Shown here piece after piece: positions 10,184 to 22,487 of a DNA stretch of 64,000 nucleotides. A program made the position numbers and the translations under genes. Source of the stretch: Fratercula arctica (taxonomy: Eukaryota > Chordata > Aves > Charadriiformes > Alcidae). Where the stretch lies: the NCBI GenBank assembly GCA_947846985.1, contig CANTUZ010000002.1, forward strand, positions 150,841,889-150,905,888, written 5' to 3'. How positions within the stretch are numbered: the first letter of the stretch is position 1; every line of letters begins with the position of its first letter. The notes below the pieces were generated by a model. That model was not told the DNA's origin, did no database searches, and was given only the letters and a program-made list of their open reading frames with translations.

Positions 10184-13100
10184 CTATCCGGCTGCACTAG
10201 AGCCAGGCTGGGCTGCGATAAAATCCCGCTATATGCCAGTAAAATGCCATAAAAATCCACAAAATGCCCTAAATAAAATGTATCTATAGAATACAACAAA
10301 ACCAGGCCCAATACGGGAGTCCCTCCCCAGCTCTGACTGAGGCAGCACTCTCTAGGTGTTCCCTTTCCTCCTTCCAACCAGGAGGCTGACTGCCCGAGAC
10401 GCCATTACGGGGACTGGCAGTGGGTGGGAGGACACTGGCATCACCCACCCCTGCTCCATCTGTCACGACAGCTGTGGGGATAACCTGACCAAGGACAAGT
10501 ATCTGCTGCCTCTCGTCACCACATGATCCCTAGGAAGGGGATTGCACAGCCTCCACGGAGGGGTTCATCTCCCCGTGACTTGGGGCCCAGCTGGGTCCGT
10601 CTGCCTGAGGAAGTTGTGAGGAAGTGCTTGAGCTAAAAGCTATGACAGAGATGAGTAAAAACCACAAGCAAGCATGATTATTACAATGGAAATAGCCCAC
10701 AGCTCAGAGATTCAAGAAGAGGTCTACAGATATCCTTAAACCATAAGAAAAAAACAAAAGCGGGGGCTCAGAAGACAGCAGCTAAGCACCACTGGGAGTT
10801 AGTCCTCTGCAAGGAGCAGCATGGGATGCATCTTCCCCACCTCATCCAGCATGGCGAGCTCACCAAATGTTCACTGAGTTCTTGCTGCAGGGCATGTTAA
10901 CACTCAGCCTCATAGTGTGTAAGTCTGCTGTGTGCATTAGATAACAAATAATTACTTTGTGCTCCTAACACCACATGACCCAGACAAAGAGATTGTACCA
11001 CGTTTGTTTTGGAAACAGAAGCAGGAGCCAGTGGGATGGAGCTGTCTCGGTTCTGTACCCACCTGGCAGAGAGCAGCTGCTGTTATATGTGACTGAGTCA
11101 GGCATCTTCTACCTTCAGAAGGTCCTTTGCCTGAGTGGCACCATTGAGGCAATTGGCCTTGGAGAAAACTGACTGAAGTAATGATGAGGCAGTTACCTCT
11201 ATCACATGTGCAGTGGCTTGTTTGAAGACTGAGACGTATCATATCTTCATATTTTATTTCAGTTATTGGAAGGTGAAAATACAGTCGTGTACACAGGAAA
11301 CCTGAGGCACTCTGACTTTGGCTAGTTTCTACTAATGTATAGGTGCAAACTGGTATGTGTACAGCCTTATTTGAGAATGTTACATTTTGTTTTAGTGTAA
11401 AGCTGTTCCTGCACATGTCTAAGGTAAACCAGAAAATCACTGTTCTGCCAAGTAAATGCTCACATAGTCATTAACTCTTTAAATGGCAGCTTAATTATGC
11501 TGGTTTTAATTTATACCTTAATGTGTGCAATTTTCCAATGACCTTGCATGCCTGCTTCTACTCCTTTCTCACTTTCATTCTGTGGAATAAAAAAAGATAT
11601 TCTGATATAGCCAAGGAACTGAATCCAAGGCATTAATTCATGGAGTTTGTATCTTAAGAGTTCTGCTACGTAACAAAAACCCAATGGGAAGAAAACCACT
11701 AAATGTTATTCAGGAGTTGGCATTGATCTGTGGTCAGGAACATTTGTACTAGTTATTAATTTTTTCAACCAGTTTTGTTTATCTTAGTAGTTCTGGTTGT
11801 AATGCTTTTTATCTTGTTTCCTAAGGAGCTGCAACGTACATGCTTGTGCTGCCTGCCATCTTTCTCTGCCTGTCCCTCACTTACCACTCTGGAAGTTGCT
11901 GTTCAAATTCAGGCAAATTTGGCAGGTAAAGTTCATAGAAGCTTTGTGGAAATCAGTGGCTGGACAATATATTGGAGCCCCTACTTAGGGGAAAGCAGTT
12001 CTAATCCATTCTGAGGGGCAGCAGCCAACTGGCCTGTCAGCAAAAACATGCACATAAGTCTATAAGAAACATGTCAAATTTCTCAGGAAACAACTTGCAT
12101 TATGCTTCTGTTTTCACTGAGAATGCTCTAGAGCAGCGACCTAACTGACAAAAAATGGTTTGCATAGGAACTCGTGAAGTTAGTTTCTTGAAATACAGAT
12201 GAATCATGTAATGAATTTGGATTGCAGAGAAAATGAGGAGATACTGAGCTCAATGTTGCTGTCAATTTATAAGGAAATACATGCTATGGTAAGGGAGCTT
12301 GATAGGATCCTGAAATTATTTTATAATGATGCTATAGGATTATTTATTTGCTCTGGAGTTGGTATATCACAAATGATTACTGTTTTCATTTCGAGCTGGT
12401 ATGATGGGCTGAAACTGACAGGGTTCAGGAGCATGTAATATCCTCATACAAGCAGGGATGAAACTTTACTGCAGCAGAATGGCAGAAAGACTTGAGGAAG
12501 GAATTAATTCAGCCATCCCAATTTAACTGATCACCAACTGAAGTCAGCGCCCCCAGGTGCACATTTGAGGCTTTAAGTGACTGCTGTGAATGTACAGCTG
12601 AAAGGTACACTTCTTTTAACAGATCTCAGTATAAGGTAGACTGAACTGCTAAACAGCCTGTACCCTCAGCTAGGCTGGGGAGGGGAGGCAGGAATGAAGT
12701 CAAGTCTCAAGAAAGATGAGGTTTGGTGTGGTTTTTCAATTGCCTGATGTTAATGGAAATTAGTGTTAACAGAATCTGGTTGACTAAGGTTGAGTGAAGT
12801 TAGCATAATAGAAAATGGATTGTTGAAGATTATTATAGTCTTGCCTTTGAAGTTCCTGGCCCTGTATAATGTTTCCCAGGACTCAAACATCAAGGATGTG
12901 AACAGCAAAATAAATGAAGGGCAGCTGTGACAAATCAAAGAAAGGAAGTTCAAATAACTCCAAAGCTCCACAAAGACATAAAACAATGAACCGCAAGATA
13001 ACATAAGACAACATATGTTGCAACAGTGCACATTTACCAGTGTCAGGCTCTAGTCATCAGGCAGCACGTTAGGAGGATGACTTCCCAGGTGTGATTTCAA

Positions 13101-15411
13101 TTCAAGAGCTTGGAAGCTCTACAGTAAAATGTAGTGAGAAAGTTAGGCTTACAGAGTAAGCGTAAATGCTGGTGCACTGGGTGGGATTTTTCTTAACCTT
13201 GGCATGAAAGAGCAGGACATTGTTTTCAAGAATATGTTAATTATAGGGACTTTTTAGATTTACAGTATATGACAGGTGTGGATGTCATTTAATGCATGAG
13301 TACATGAAAATCTTTTGCTCCATCTACGTTTTCTGGATAGATCTCCAGAGTGCTTCTACCACAGCAAAAATTGTAGTTCAGACTCGGCTGATTTTTCTAG
13401 TCGGCAAAATTAAAAGCAATACTTTACTGCGAGCCCTAAAATTTAATCACATAATACACCTGCTATTAAAATAATTTGAAACAATGTTATCATTAGTATT
13501 TAGGAGATAAATGTCTATAGATAAATGGAATTAAATGTAATTTTTTAAAATACTGTGTAGAGCATTTTGTGGCTAATTTCAAGGCTTGTTCTGGAGACCT
13601 TATTAATAGTGACATACTAGACATCAGTATGTGTCATCTGGCAAGTTATCATCTCTCACTTCTTGATTAACTAGTATCTACATAGAATAACCTCAGAAAG
13701 TTTTTTTTGCAGTTAACTACATACCTATAATATCTGTATTATCTAAAATAAATAAATAGTTTAATTAATGTGAAAACCATAGCCATATTAGGCAAAATAT
13801 AAAAAAAACCAACAACCAGGGAGATGCATAAAAATTTCTATTTGTGAAGAGAATACAATGGAGGAGTAGAGTGGTGCAGGAAAATGGCAGTGAAAAATAG
13901 CAGTATGAAAACTCAAATGAGGACCGTGAAGAAGCCAACATAGGAAAAGCTCATGTAACAAAAGGAGCAGAAGCCTTACACAGGGAAAAATTCAAAAAAC
14001 AATACAAATGAGCACATCATAAGAATTCTGTCCAAACCCCCCAATGTTGGCATGATCTATAAACTGCAGAACAAATACCTCATTCTGTTAAATTCCAGTT
14101 GTTTCTCTTGTTTCTGCTTGTAGGGCCTTCTAGTCTCACTCTCATTCATGTTGAATAATGAGATCTCAGGCTAGACCCTTCCAAGAATTACCAGTTGGCT
14201 CAATTTTGTCATTCCCAGATTTCCTCCTGGCACTAAAATGTTAGATTAGCAGGCTGGACCCTTCCCATCCTGCTCCCCGATATACCTAGGAGTCCTTCAA
14301 GTCCCGTGTCCTTAGTCCCAAACCATCTGCCTGACATGAAAGTGGAAAAAACTCTGTAGACATCTCTGCAAGAAACACTTTGTTCTGAAGATTTCCATCT
14401 ACCCCCCTTCATCAGGTATTACTAGGGCCTGTGCCTAACGCATGAATGGTCCTGTATCAATTATATTTTTGATTATATTTTTGATATTTTTTCTGTGTAG
14501 ATCCTAACCTTCTCTATCTGTAGGGTTTTTTACCCTCCTGCTGAATACTGGAGCTTGTCATGGGGCCAGACATTTTTCCATTGTGATCACTGTGCCAATG
14601 AGTAGGTGGAATTTTTGTCTTACAACTCTGTGAGTAATGATTAGTAGTGAGTATATCGCAAGGGATATTAATGTCTTAAGATGCGAAACAATTTGACATC
14701 ATGCGGTAAGCTATAACTGGGATAACAGAAGTAACTTTCCATTCATTGGATGTTGTGGCCTCTCAGATCTCCAGTTACTCTTGACTCAGAAAATAAATTC
14801 ATTGCTCGTACAGGTAGGAGAGATCCTTGTCTTCTCATCTTCTCCCCTCTAGGTGTTGGAGACTGAGGCGTCAGCTTTGGCACGGACCTTACCTAACAGA
14901 ACTGCCTTTCCCCGAGAAATTGTGGGGTAAGTGGATGATGAGGCTGTTCTCATCGTGGACTGCTTCAGAATAGATGCTGTGTGAGGCTTGAGGGGAGATA
15001 CTGCCCTTTAAGCCCTCTTTGGAGAGCTAAATGAGTTTCCCCCACTGATTTAACAATTTGAATGAGAGAAACATCGAAGACAATTAAGAAACTTAGAAAT
15101 CTTTAATTAAAATTCAGCGCAAGTTCCATTCCTGGGGGAGTGGGTGCCAAATTGGGTGACAGGAAAAGGACAGGTGTAGCCGATCCTATTCCATGGTGGG
15201 GACATGCAGTAAGTGGGTCTCCTGAGGTGCTGCCAGGCCAGTTTTCTATACTGACATCTTTAAGAGTGACAATTTGGAGGGCTCCTCTCCGGAGAGAGGG
15301 AGGAAAAGTCTGGTCTCTCTGCTGTTTGCTGTGGAGACAGGCAGCATCCCCCTGCGAAGACAAGTGTAATACAGAGGGGAAAAGCTCTGAGGGACATCAC
15401 AAAGACAATCT

Positions 15412-15612
15412 TTATCTTCCACCTCCTACCTCAGCCTGGCTCTGTTGCTGCTGTCTTTCTTCCAGCTTCTTCTCTTCCCTTCCTGATTCTCTCCCTCTCT
15501 TTTCTTCAGCTCAAGTCCCACTTCTGTTCTTAGTGGGACTCTTTTCTCCTCATTCCTTTTCTGTTCACAGCTCTTTCTTCTACCTTTTTATCCTCATTTC
15601 ACCCCTCTTCCC
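15412..15612 (+). repeat. Pyrimidine-rich tract
   Basis: About 200 bases dominated by C and T on the plus strand, rich in TCTTCC and CTCTCC blocks. It includes a perfect 9-bp hairpin (15514-15522 with 15532-15540, AGTCCCACT and its complement). The tract inflates an open frame that should not be read as a gene. Confidence 0.8.
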
Positions 15613-18600
15613 TCGGTGAACGCACGTTGGTGAAGTTTTCTTCCCAGACACAAGTACACAAGTACAGACTGATTTGCAGATGCTTTTTTTTTTTTTCTTT
15701 CTGATGAGACATTGAGAGCAGGACAGTGTTCCCACTACAGTTCACCCTTGGCAAGAGTTTCTGCATTTCAAGAGACCAGAATTCTTCTGAGAAAACCGTG
15801 CTTTGCTTCTTGCTTTTGCTTGTCTGTTGGTGCCTCCTTCCACCAGATCCTTTGGTACCCAGTTTCCCTGGTGCAGAGCTGCAGCAAAGCTCTTTCTCCA
15901 TAAAGAATTCTGGTTCTCTGTAGCACCAAAAATACCCGATCTTTGGTTCAATAAAGGGACTGGTCATATCCGATCACTTTTATATATCTCAGAACAATGT
16001 GCTATCTGATTTATTTTAGAAGCATGTTCAGCACTCCAAGAGATCTGTGAATATTTTGAGAACCCAGGAGGTCCCAGACAAACACTTCCTTGCAAAGAAC
16101 TTTCATAAAAGAGAATATTGACATATCTAGTATTTTACTGGCTTTGATTTTTTTGACTAGCTTGGATGGTTACTTTGGTGTTTGCTGTGGGGGGAAATTA
16201 ATGGTGGAGTCAAGTATGTTTGTGTTTGTAATTCTGTGCAAAAGTTCTATGGTCTAAAGATTATTCCCTTATAAAATTACCATTAGCTTCATTTAACAGT
16301 CCTTTTCTTTTGTCGAACATCAGTTCACAGCAATTTTCTAACAGGCATTTTCATATTTAAATTCTTGAAAGGACCACAGGGTGGCAGAGTGATTAAACAG
16401 ATATCTGCTGGAAACAGTTTATTTCACAGGCATAAACAGACCACAGTCAGGCGAGCCAGAGTAGCTGCTGGTGGTGATTATCCCAGTGGAACTGAGTGAT
16501 GCCGTTGCTTTATAGTGTTTCTGATGTCTCGCAGCAATGGTGGCATCACTGCAATGTCAGCCTGGGGAGCAGCTTGGCTGGCGGGTGTTCCTCAGCTGCG
16601 GGATGTCTCTGTGTGTGCCGCACAGCCTCACCTAACGACAGGATGTGATGTGGTTAAGGATGGAGACAACGCTGAAACCTCTGCTTTGTAGAGTACTGTT
16701 TGACAAAGACAGTTTGTCTTTATTGCAAGCCTCATCAATCATAAGGGAGTATGATTCTGTATCTCTTGGCAGCAGCTGTTTTGGCATCCTGTCAAGCTGC
16801 TTGCGTCTGTTCCTGCCACCAGAACCACATATCCACAGATAGGTGTGCACTGCATGCTTGCACCCACCACCCACACCAAACCATGGCTGTGCCGGGCACG
16901 GAACAGCCAAATCGCCTGAGGCAGAGTGTGCTCCATCACAGGCAGCGTGGAAAGAGCAACAGCCAACATAAACTCAGGCTGAGGAGCAGCAATAGGTAGC
17001 AAAGGACTAGGAAGGAACAGTGTCTTAGACTGAGTCTCAGCTCATAGGTGGTGTCTCCCAAGGAAGAAAAAGAAAGGCACCTGAATGGTCAGGGCTGGTT
17101 ATAGCAAAGAGTCAAACCGTCAGTTCAAGCCACATTGATTTAAGTAAAACTTTTTGATCTCACAACCAGACATCAGAGCGCATTAACACAGATGGAGCGG
17201 GGGGACAGCTTAAGAAGCTGCCTTTTGCCACTTAGGTAGTAGGTGTTGTCTTCACACTTGAGATGTGGTTTAGAAAGCAGTTCCTTTGCAGCTCTTAGTC
17301 ACACGTCCCAGCTGACTCACACCTCACAGCCTGTTCACTAAGCTGGATACTACAAAAGCCCCAGACTACAACCTGGGCTAAACGCACAATGTAGACATAG
17401 CTCAGGCTGAACAAGTTCATAATTGCTATCGGTTAAATGCAGAATAAAATACAGAGAAAACAAATTAAAAAAGAACTACTGGAAATACATATGAAATCTT
17501 GAAAGATTAAGGTTTCTGCCAGTTTTACAGGGACTTTTTGACAGGTAAATATTTTTGTGATGCTCAAAATCAGAAATTATTACAAAACTACTGAATATAT
17601 GAAGTAAGAGAAAATGGAAAATGTTCCAGGTATAACAGATAAATAGAGGGACTTGAGTGTATATGGCATCACTGGCATCGGGTAATGCAAAATGCTGGTT
17701 TAGCAGACCATGCTGTCAACTTGAGTTATTGGGTCTGCTAGTCTGATGTGAATTTCTGATCTTTTTTCTCATTGAAGCTGTTCGTTTCCATAAAATATTT
17801 ATCTGTTCACAGGAGCAAGCACGAAAACATGTACCCATCTCTTGGCCGTGCTTTAGCCGTCAGTCTGCACAAGAATCTCACTGTCTCTGGCCCAATGGGT
17901 GTTAGAACATTTAACACAAAATGGAAAAGGTGACTAAGGACAGGCATAGAAAGCCCCTTTCAGATTGTCTCTGCCTATCTCAGGATCAAAATGCCTTTTT
18001 CTCTGCACTTCGTCTCACTATTACAGCGATTACCAGGTCAGTGTCACATGAAATGCAAGAATCTAAACAGATAAAAGTCTCACTGTAGTGCTGAAATGCT
18101 GGACAGATTGTGAAAAATTTCTCCTGTTATCTCACCATGGTGACTTTTGCAGGAACTTGGATGTTATAATAGAAAAAGAGAAGTTTAAAACATGCCATTT
18201 TTTTCCTGAAAACTTACTAACTTTTCCTGTGGTTTATCACAAGACTGGAATTAGCTTGGCCAGATGCATTCAGTCCTTTGAATCACACAAGCACTGATTC
18301 TTCGGACCGGTTTCTAGCAGACAACTTAAATTGTTGGAACATCGAGCAGCCAATGAGCAGCAATGAATGTAATCTATGCACCGCCAAGAATGGGAAACAC
18401 TATTGTACGTAGCCTGAAAAGAGGAGGGGAGACTGGACAATACGTGGTAGTTCCTGTGGTTCCCCTTGCCAGGCCCCTAGTGCTAAGGAAGTGAACCAGT
18501 TGAAACACAAAGACAAGGGAGCTCTTTTTACAAATAAGCATGGGAATATAGAAAAAAAGTCCCCACGCTCATTTTCCATGAAGGTTGCAAGACCTACGTA

Positions 18601-20845
18601 AATGAAAGGCCAGCTTAAAAGCCAAAACCCTATTTTGTATTTGTCTTCCTCAATAAGAGGGACCAAGTATTTTTAATTTGATGTTTACATAATGCTGGAT
18701 CTTATACAGAAGATGTTAGGAAAAACAAAACTGTTAACCCATCAAACAGCTCACCTGCTAACGTCTTTTCTCCCTCAAGTGCTTCACCATCTTTTGCATG
18801 AGGTGATCAATGCCTTAATGATTTGTTTGTCATTTTCCTGTTTAAAAAGCTCTAGTCATCCCAGCAAAGACAAATAACCTTATATGGGGCTCAGGAACAA
18901 CACTATAGGAGAAATAAGAAATGCACACATGATATATTGTTAATTTTTTTGTGTGAATGTCTAATGCTAAAATAATCTTGCAGAAAATTAATTAGAGAGA
19001 CTACAGAATTAATTTATCAAATCTCAGATTAATTTATCAAGTAAAAATGTAGATCACATGCAATATTCTTTAAAGCAGTGAAAGCAATAGTCTTATTTCA
19101 CTATGTAAACATTTAGCATTTCAGCACTTGGGCATTTACTCAGTGAGATAAGAAAGTTTATACAAATTACTAGAACGTTTTCTAAAACCAATACTCTGAT
19201 ACAATGTCCCTATTCATGCATGATGTTCCACAGAGCGTTATGACCTTGGGGGTTCAAACATGTAGCTTAATACCTTACTGCATGCCAGAGAGCCTCCAGT
19301 GTCATCAAAAGTCACTGGAAGATACTTGAGGTTCCCCTCGTGCCTGTGGTACCAACTCTCCACCAGACCTATGCAGCTCTTCTTACTCTCTTGATGTTGT
19401 GGAGGATGAGTTTTAAAGTGTCCCAGGGCTCTAGCTCCAAGCTCCGTCATGCTCTGGCTGAGCAATGCCTTCCTGTTAGCCAGCTACCTTCATCTCCCTT
19501 AACTCCGGCCGTGCTAAGGTAAAATGCAAGTGTGTATTCATATCTAAAATAGACATCGACTCCTAAAATTGATCCTGTATTTATAAAAGGGAAATGAATC
19601 CACTTTGCAGAGATTACCTGAGAGGGATGTCTCTGTCAGGATTTCAGGCTCTGCACATGTTGTCCCACCTCTTAGAGGAGCATCTTAGTTTTGGTGGCTG
19701 GTTTCCCCTGGGAGGAAGGGTCAAGACAATTTAATCTTTTGCTAAACCTTATGTTCTATAGCATTCTGTACATTAAAACCAAACAAGCTACAAACATATA
19801 AACAGGCTATTTTATATAGCTCACTACTGGCTTTTGGCTGAAACATGACCCTTTGGGGTTATGTTAATTAACCATTTTTGGGTGACAGCAGGCTTGGAAT
19901 GACTGATACCCAATTCCCTCCTCTTAGGCACACTGTAACTGTAAGAGATTTCAGTGTGAACATGTGGAACAAATTAAAAATGGGATATCAGCGCACAAAG
20001 GCAAACATGGCCGTGTATAATCATTAAATAATTCAGTGCAGGAACTTGTGCTGTCCTGCATTTTCCAGTTGCAAGACTATGCAAGGAAAGATAGGCATTT
20101 CAGGCTGCAGTTCCACAAGCACCCTGAGTCAAGCTTGTCACTGCCCAAAGGCAGCTTCTTCCCCCTTTTCCTCTCCTTCCTCCTCTTTTGTTCCTGCTCC
20201 AAGCTGCCCAGGCCCACTTAACTTTGATGCCAGCTCTGGCACTTGTTGGACCCCACAGCCACCTGCACAGCTCTGCCCACTAGCCCAGAAGAAACTCTCC
20301 ACTTTCTGGTACTCTTCTGCCTGTTTAGTGAATTGACTTGCAGCAAGTACAGGTCTTAAAAATGGGAAAACTAGCACAAGACACATTGCAGACTCTGCCA
20401 CTGGAGTTGAGAACAGTGTGTCTCCTTTTAGCCAAACCCAAGTGATGGAGCCAAGGGCTTACCCAGAAATGGTCTGCAATGTACAATAACATTCTCTTGA
20501 AATTGTCTTTCCTTCAGTCATGTGATAAAGTGCTTGATAAAAATTACTGTGTAAATTCTAGGATGAGATGGGTGTTTCAATTCCCTTTTTGTTTCCAGCT
20601 CTGTGAATCTGTACTTTGTATGTTTGCAGTATGAGTGGAATTAGAGGGTGTTTGCGAGTATTCAGTTTAAACACGTCTTCTGAATTTACAGCAGGCAAGC
20701 TCAAGCTGTAGCGTTTACAGTCCTAAGGTGTCCACTCTCCCTGGCCATGAATGAAATAAAGGCAGATTCTGGTTTTCTCCTTTGCCACCCATGGATCTCT
20801 GTTGCTCTTTGAGACCTGCAAAGGTGCTCATTGAAACGACTCTAC

Positions 20846-21130
20846 TGTGTTGAACCAAAGGTCCATCTAGTCCAGTATTCACCTCAGTGGCTATAAACAG
20901 ATGCTTAGGGAACAGCAGGGAAGGCATATATGAAACGTCTCATGAGCACTTGCCTAGCTTCCAATTATTTTCAGCAGAGAGAATTTCCTGAGCTGGATGT
21001 GGCTGCTGTCTGCTTAGTAATGCTCTGTAGGTTTCTTTTCCAAGTACTTGTCCATTTTTTCCTTGACTCTTAAGTCCCTTCTTTTAGATCCAGAGCCTCC
21101 TTTGGTAATAAATACCAGGGTACTTAGTAC
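20846..21130. repeat. Old degenerate interspersed repeat, family unassigned
   Basis: Contains GAACCAAAGGTCCATCTAGT followed by CCAGTATT, then a region with TTTCCAAGTACTTGTCC and TAAGTCCCTTCTTTTAGATC. I recall similar wording in reptile and bird interspersed repeats of ancient LINE or SINE type, but I cannot name the family or orientation. It is highly diverged, with no coding capacity. Confidence 0.45.
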
Positions 21131-22104
21131 TATGGGCTGTGCAGAGAACTGCCTTCTTCCTATTGTCTGCAGCCTGGTTGCTACTAGGTCCACTTGATTC
21201 CCTGTTAGTTCTTCTCTTGATTCTGAAGCTATCATCTTGGTCCTGAATCGATTACAATATTGCAAACACTTAAGCATCTGCAATTTCCATGCACACGGAG
21301 TACGTGCAGGCAGAAATAAAGGCAATGAGTAGGCAATCAAGATATATCTTAATTGCATGTAAATGAAAACCATGGTTGGACCACTACAGGACCACTGCTG
21401 CCTCGGGGGTCTTCTGCAGGAGATGCATCCTGGACTTTTTTAAAAAAAGGCTGTTGGGGTTTTTTTTCCCCATCAAAATCGTTGACAAACACTACTCATG
21501 ACCTTGCACTTTACTTCCCACTGTCAAGGCTAAATGCTGAGAGAAACACTCCTCTGCCCTTTCAGGAATTCTGCATCTGCTGTCGCCTGGAGACAAAGAG
21601 GTGAGGTGGGAAGGGGACCAACGTCTGAAAACAGCCCCTGGGGAGCAGGTGAGCAGAAATCGGGACGATGGGAGAGCAGCAGCAGTTTTTGAGGGTGAAA
21701 ATCGGGACGAATAGCTCCCTCTCTGTTCCCCCCCCCCGCCCCGTATCTCTGAGGATAAGTGCCAAGCGCAGCGCGCACTACCTGAGCGGGCGGCCGCAGC
21801 ATCCCCGAGCCCCCGCAGCCCAGCGCCGACCCCCGCACCCCGGCCGCGCTTTTCCTCCCGCGTTGAAGGGAGGACTTTGTACGGGAGGGGAGCGCTGCGC
21901 TCCTCCGTGCGCGGCCCCTTCCCCCCCGCCGCCCGCCCAGCGGCAGGCGGAGCGGCCGAGCTGCCCTCGCCGCGGCGGGGCAGGCGGGGAGCCGGAGCCG
22001 GCCCCTTCCCGCGGGGACCAGGCAGCGCCGACCCTGCCGTGTGACAGCCGGGGGGGGACGCTGCTGCCTCGGCGAGGCTGGCTGCGGCTGCGGCGGCTGC
22101 AGCC

Positions 22105-22128
22105 ATGTGTTTCTCCGCCTGCCTGTGA
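22105..22128 (+). other. Possible short upstream ORF in the DEPTOR 5' leader
   Basis: An ATG in the context GCCATGT opens a seven-codon frame ending in TGA, about 275 bases before the DEPTOR start. It matters only if transcription starts upstream of 22105, which is unknown. Confidence 0.35.
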
Positions 22129-22401
22129 CACAATAACACGGGAAGCGGCGCGGGGGGTGGGGGGGGATCCGAGCTTGCCGAGGGGAAAAGTGACCTGCCC
22201 CGCTCAGGTGAGCCGAAGCGGCGGGGGACGGCAGCCGCTGTCCCCCACATCCTCCGGTGACAAAGCTCTGCAGCGGCCGGGGCCAGGCGGGAGGCGCCCG
22301 GCGGAGCTGCCAGCGGGGGCAGCGCGGCCGGGGCAGGGGTGGTGGCAGGTCCCCCCCGGTCCCCCCTCACCCGGCAGTGCTGTGCCCGCAGGCCGGCGGC
22401 G

Positions 22402-22487
22402 ATGGAGGAGGGCATGAGCAGCATGCAGCAGAAAGCGGCGGAGCTGGAGCACATGGCCGAGGTCCTGCTCACCGGCGAGCAGCTCCG
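22402..22487 (+). CDS. DEPTOR: DEPTOR coding exon 1
   Basis: Encodes residues 1-28 plus two bases, reading [20 protein letters not shown] then VLLTGEQL. The start has G at -3 and G at +4, a strong context. The donor is CTCCG|GTAAGC. Human DEPTOR has the same MEEG start and AAELQRMAEVLVTGEQLR end but carries an extra Ser/Gly-rich stretch of about 14 residues between them. Confidence 0.94.

Larger units (their letters stand above)
10184..21700. other. DSCC1-DEPTOR intergenic spacer
   Basis: About 11.5 kb between the CR1 beside the DSCC1 promoter and the DEPTOR CpG island. It contains a pyrimidine-rich tract (15412-15612), an old degenerate repeat (20846-21130) and homopolymer runs. The longest open frames (10952-11440 minus, 162 codons; 15140-15619 plus, 159 codons) have no recognisable domain and no codon pattern or exon context that makes them genes. 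Enhancers or noncoding transcripts could exist but cannot be shown from sequence alone. Confidence 0.7.

Noticed and set aside
10952..11440. A 162-codon minus-strand open frame in the intergenic spacer
   Set aside because: No recognised domain or exon context. A rough estimate, (61/64) to the power 160 over several thousand stop-to-stop intervals, predicts a few such frames by chance.
15140..15967. Overlapping open frames of 159 (plus) and 122 (minus) codons, considered as a gene or a solo LTR (GGTTCAATAAAGGG near 15950)
   Set aside because: The plus frame runs through a pyrimidine tract and the minus frame has no domain. I could not find paired LTR ends or a target duplication, so no element is called.
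21668..22417. A 249-codon plus-strand frame overlapping the DEPTOR start codon
   Set aside because: It is in a different frame from DEPTOR, of GC-rich composition, and probably starts upstream of the transcription start. There is no family match.
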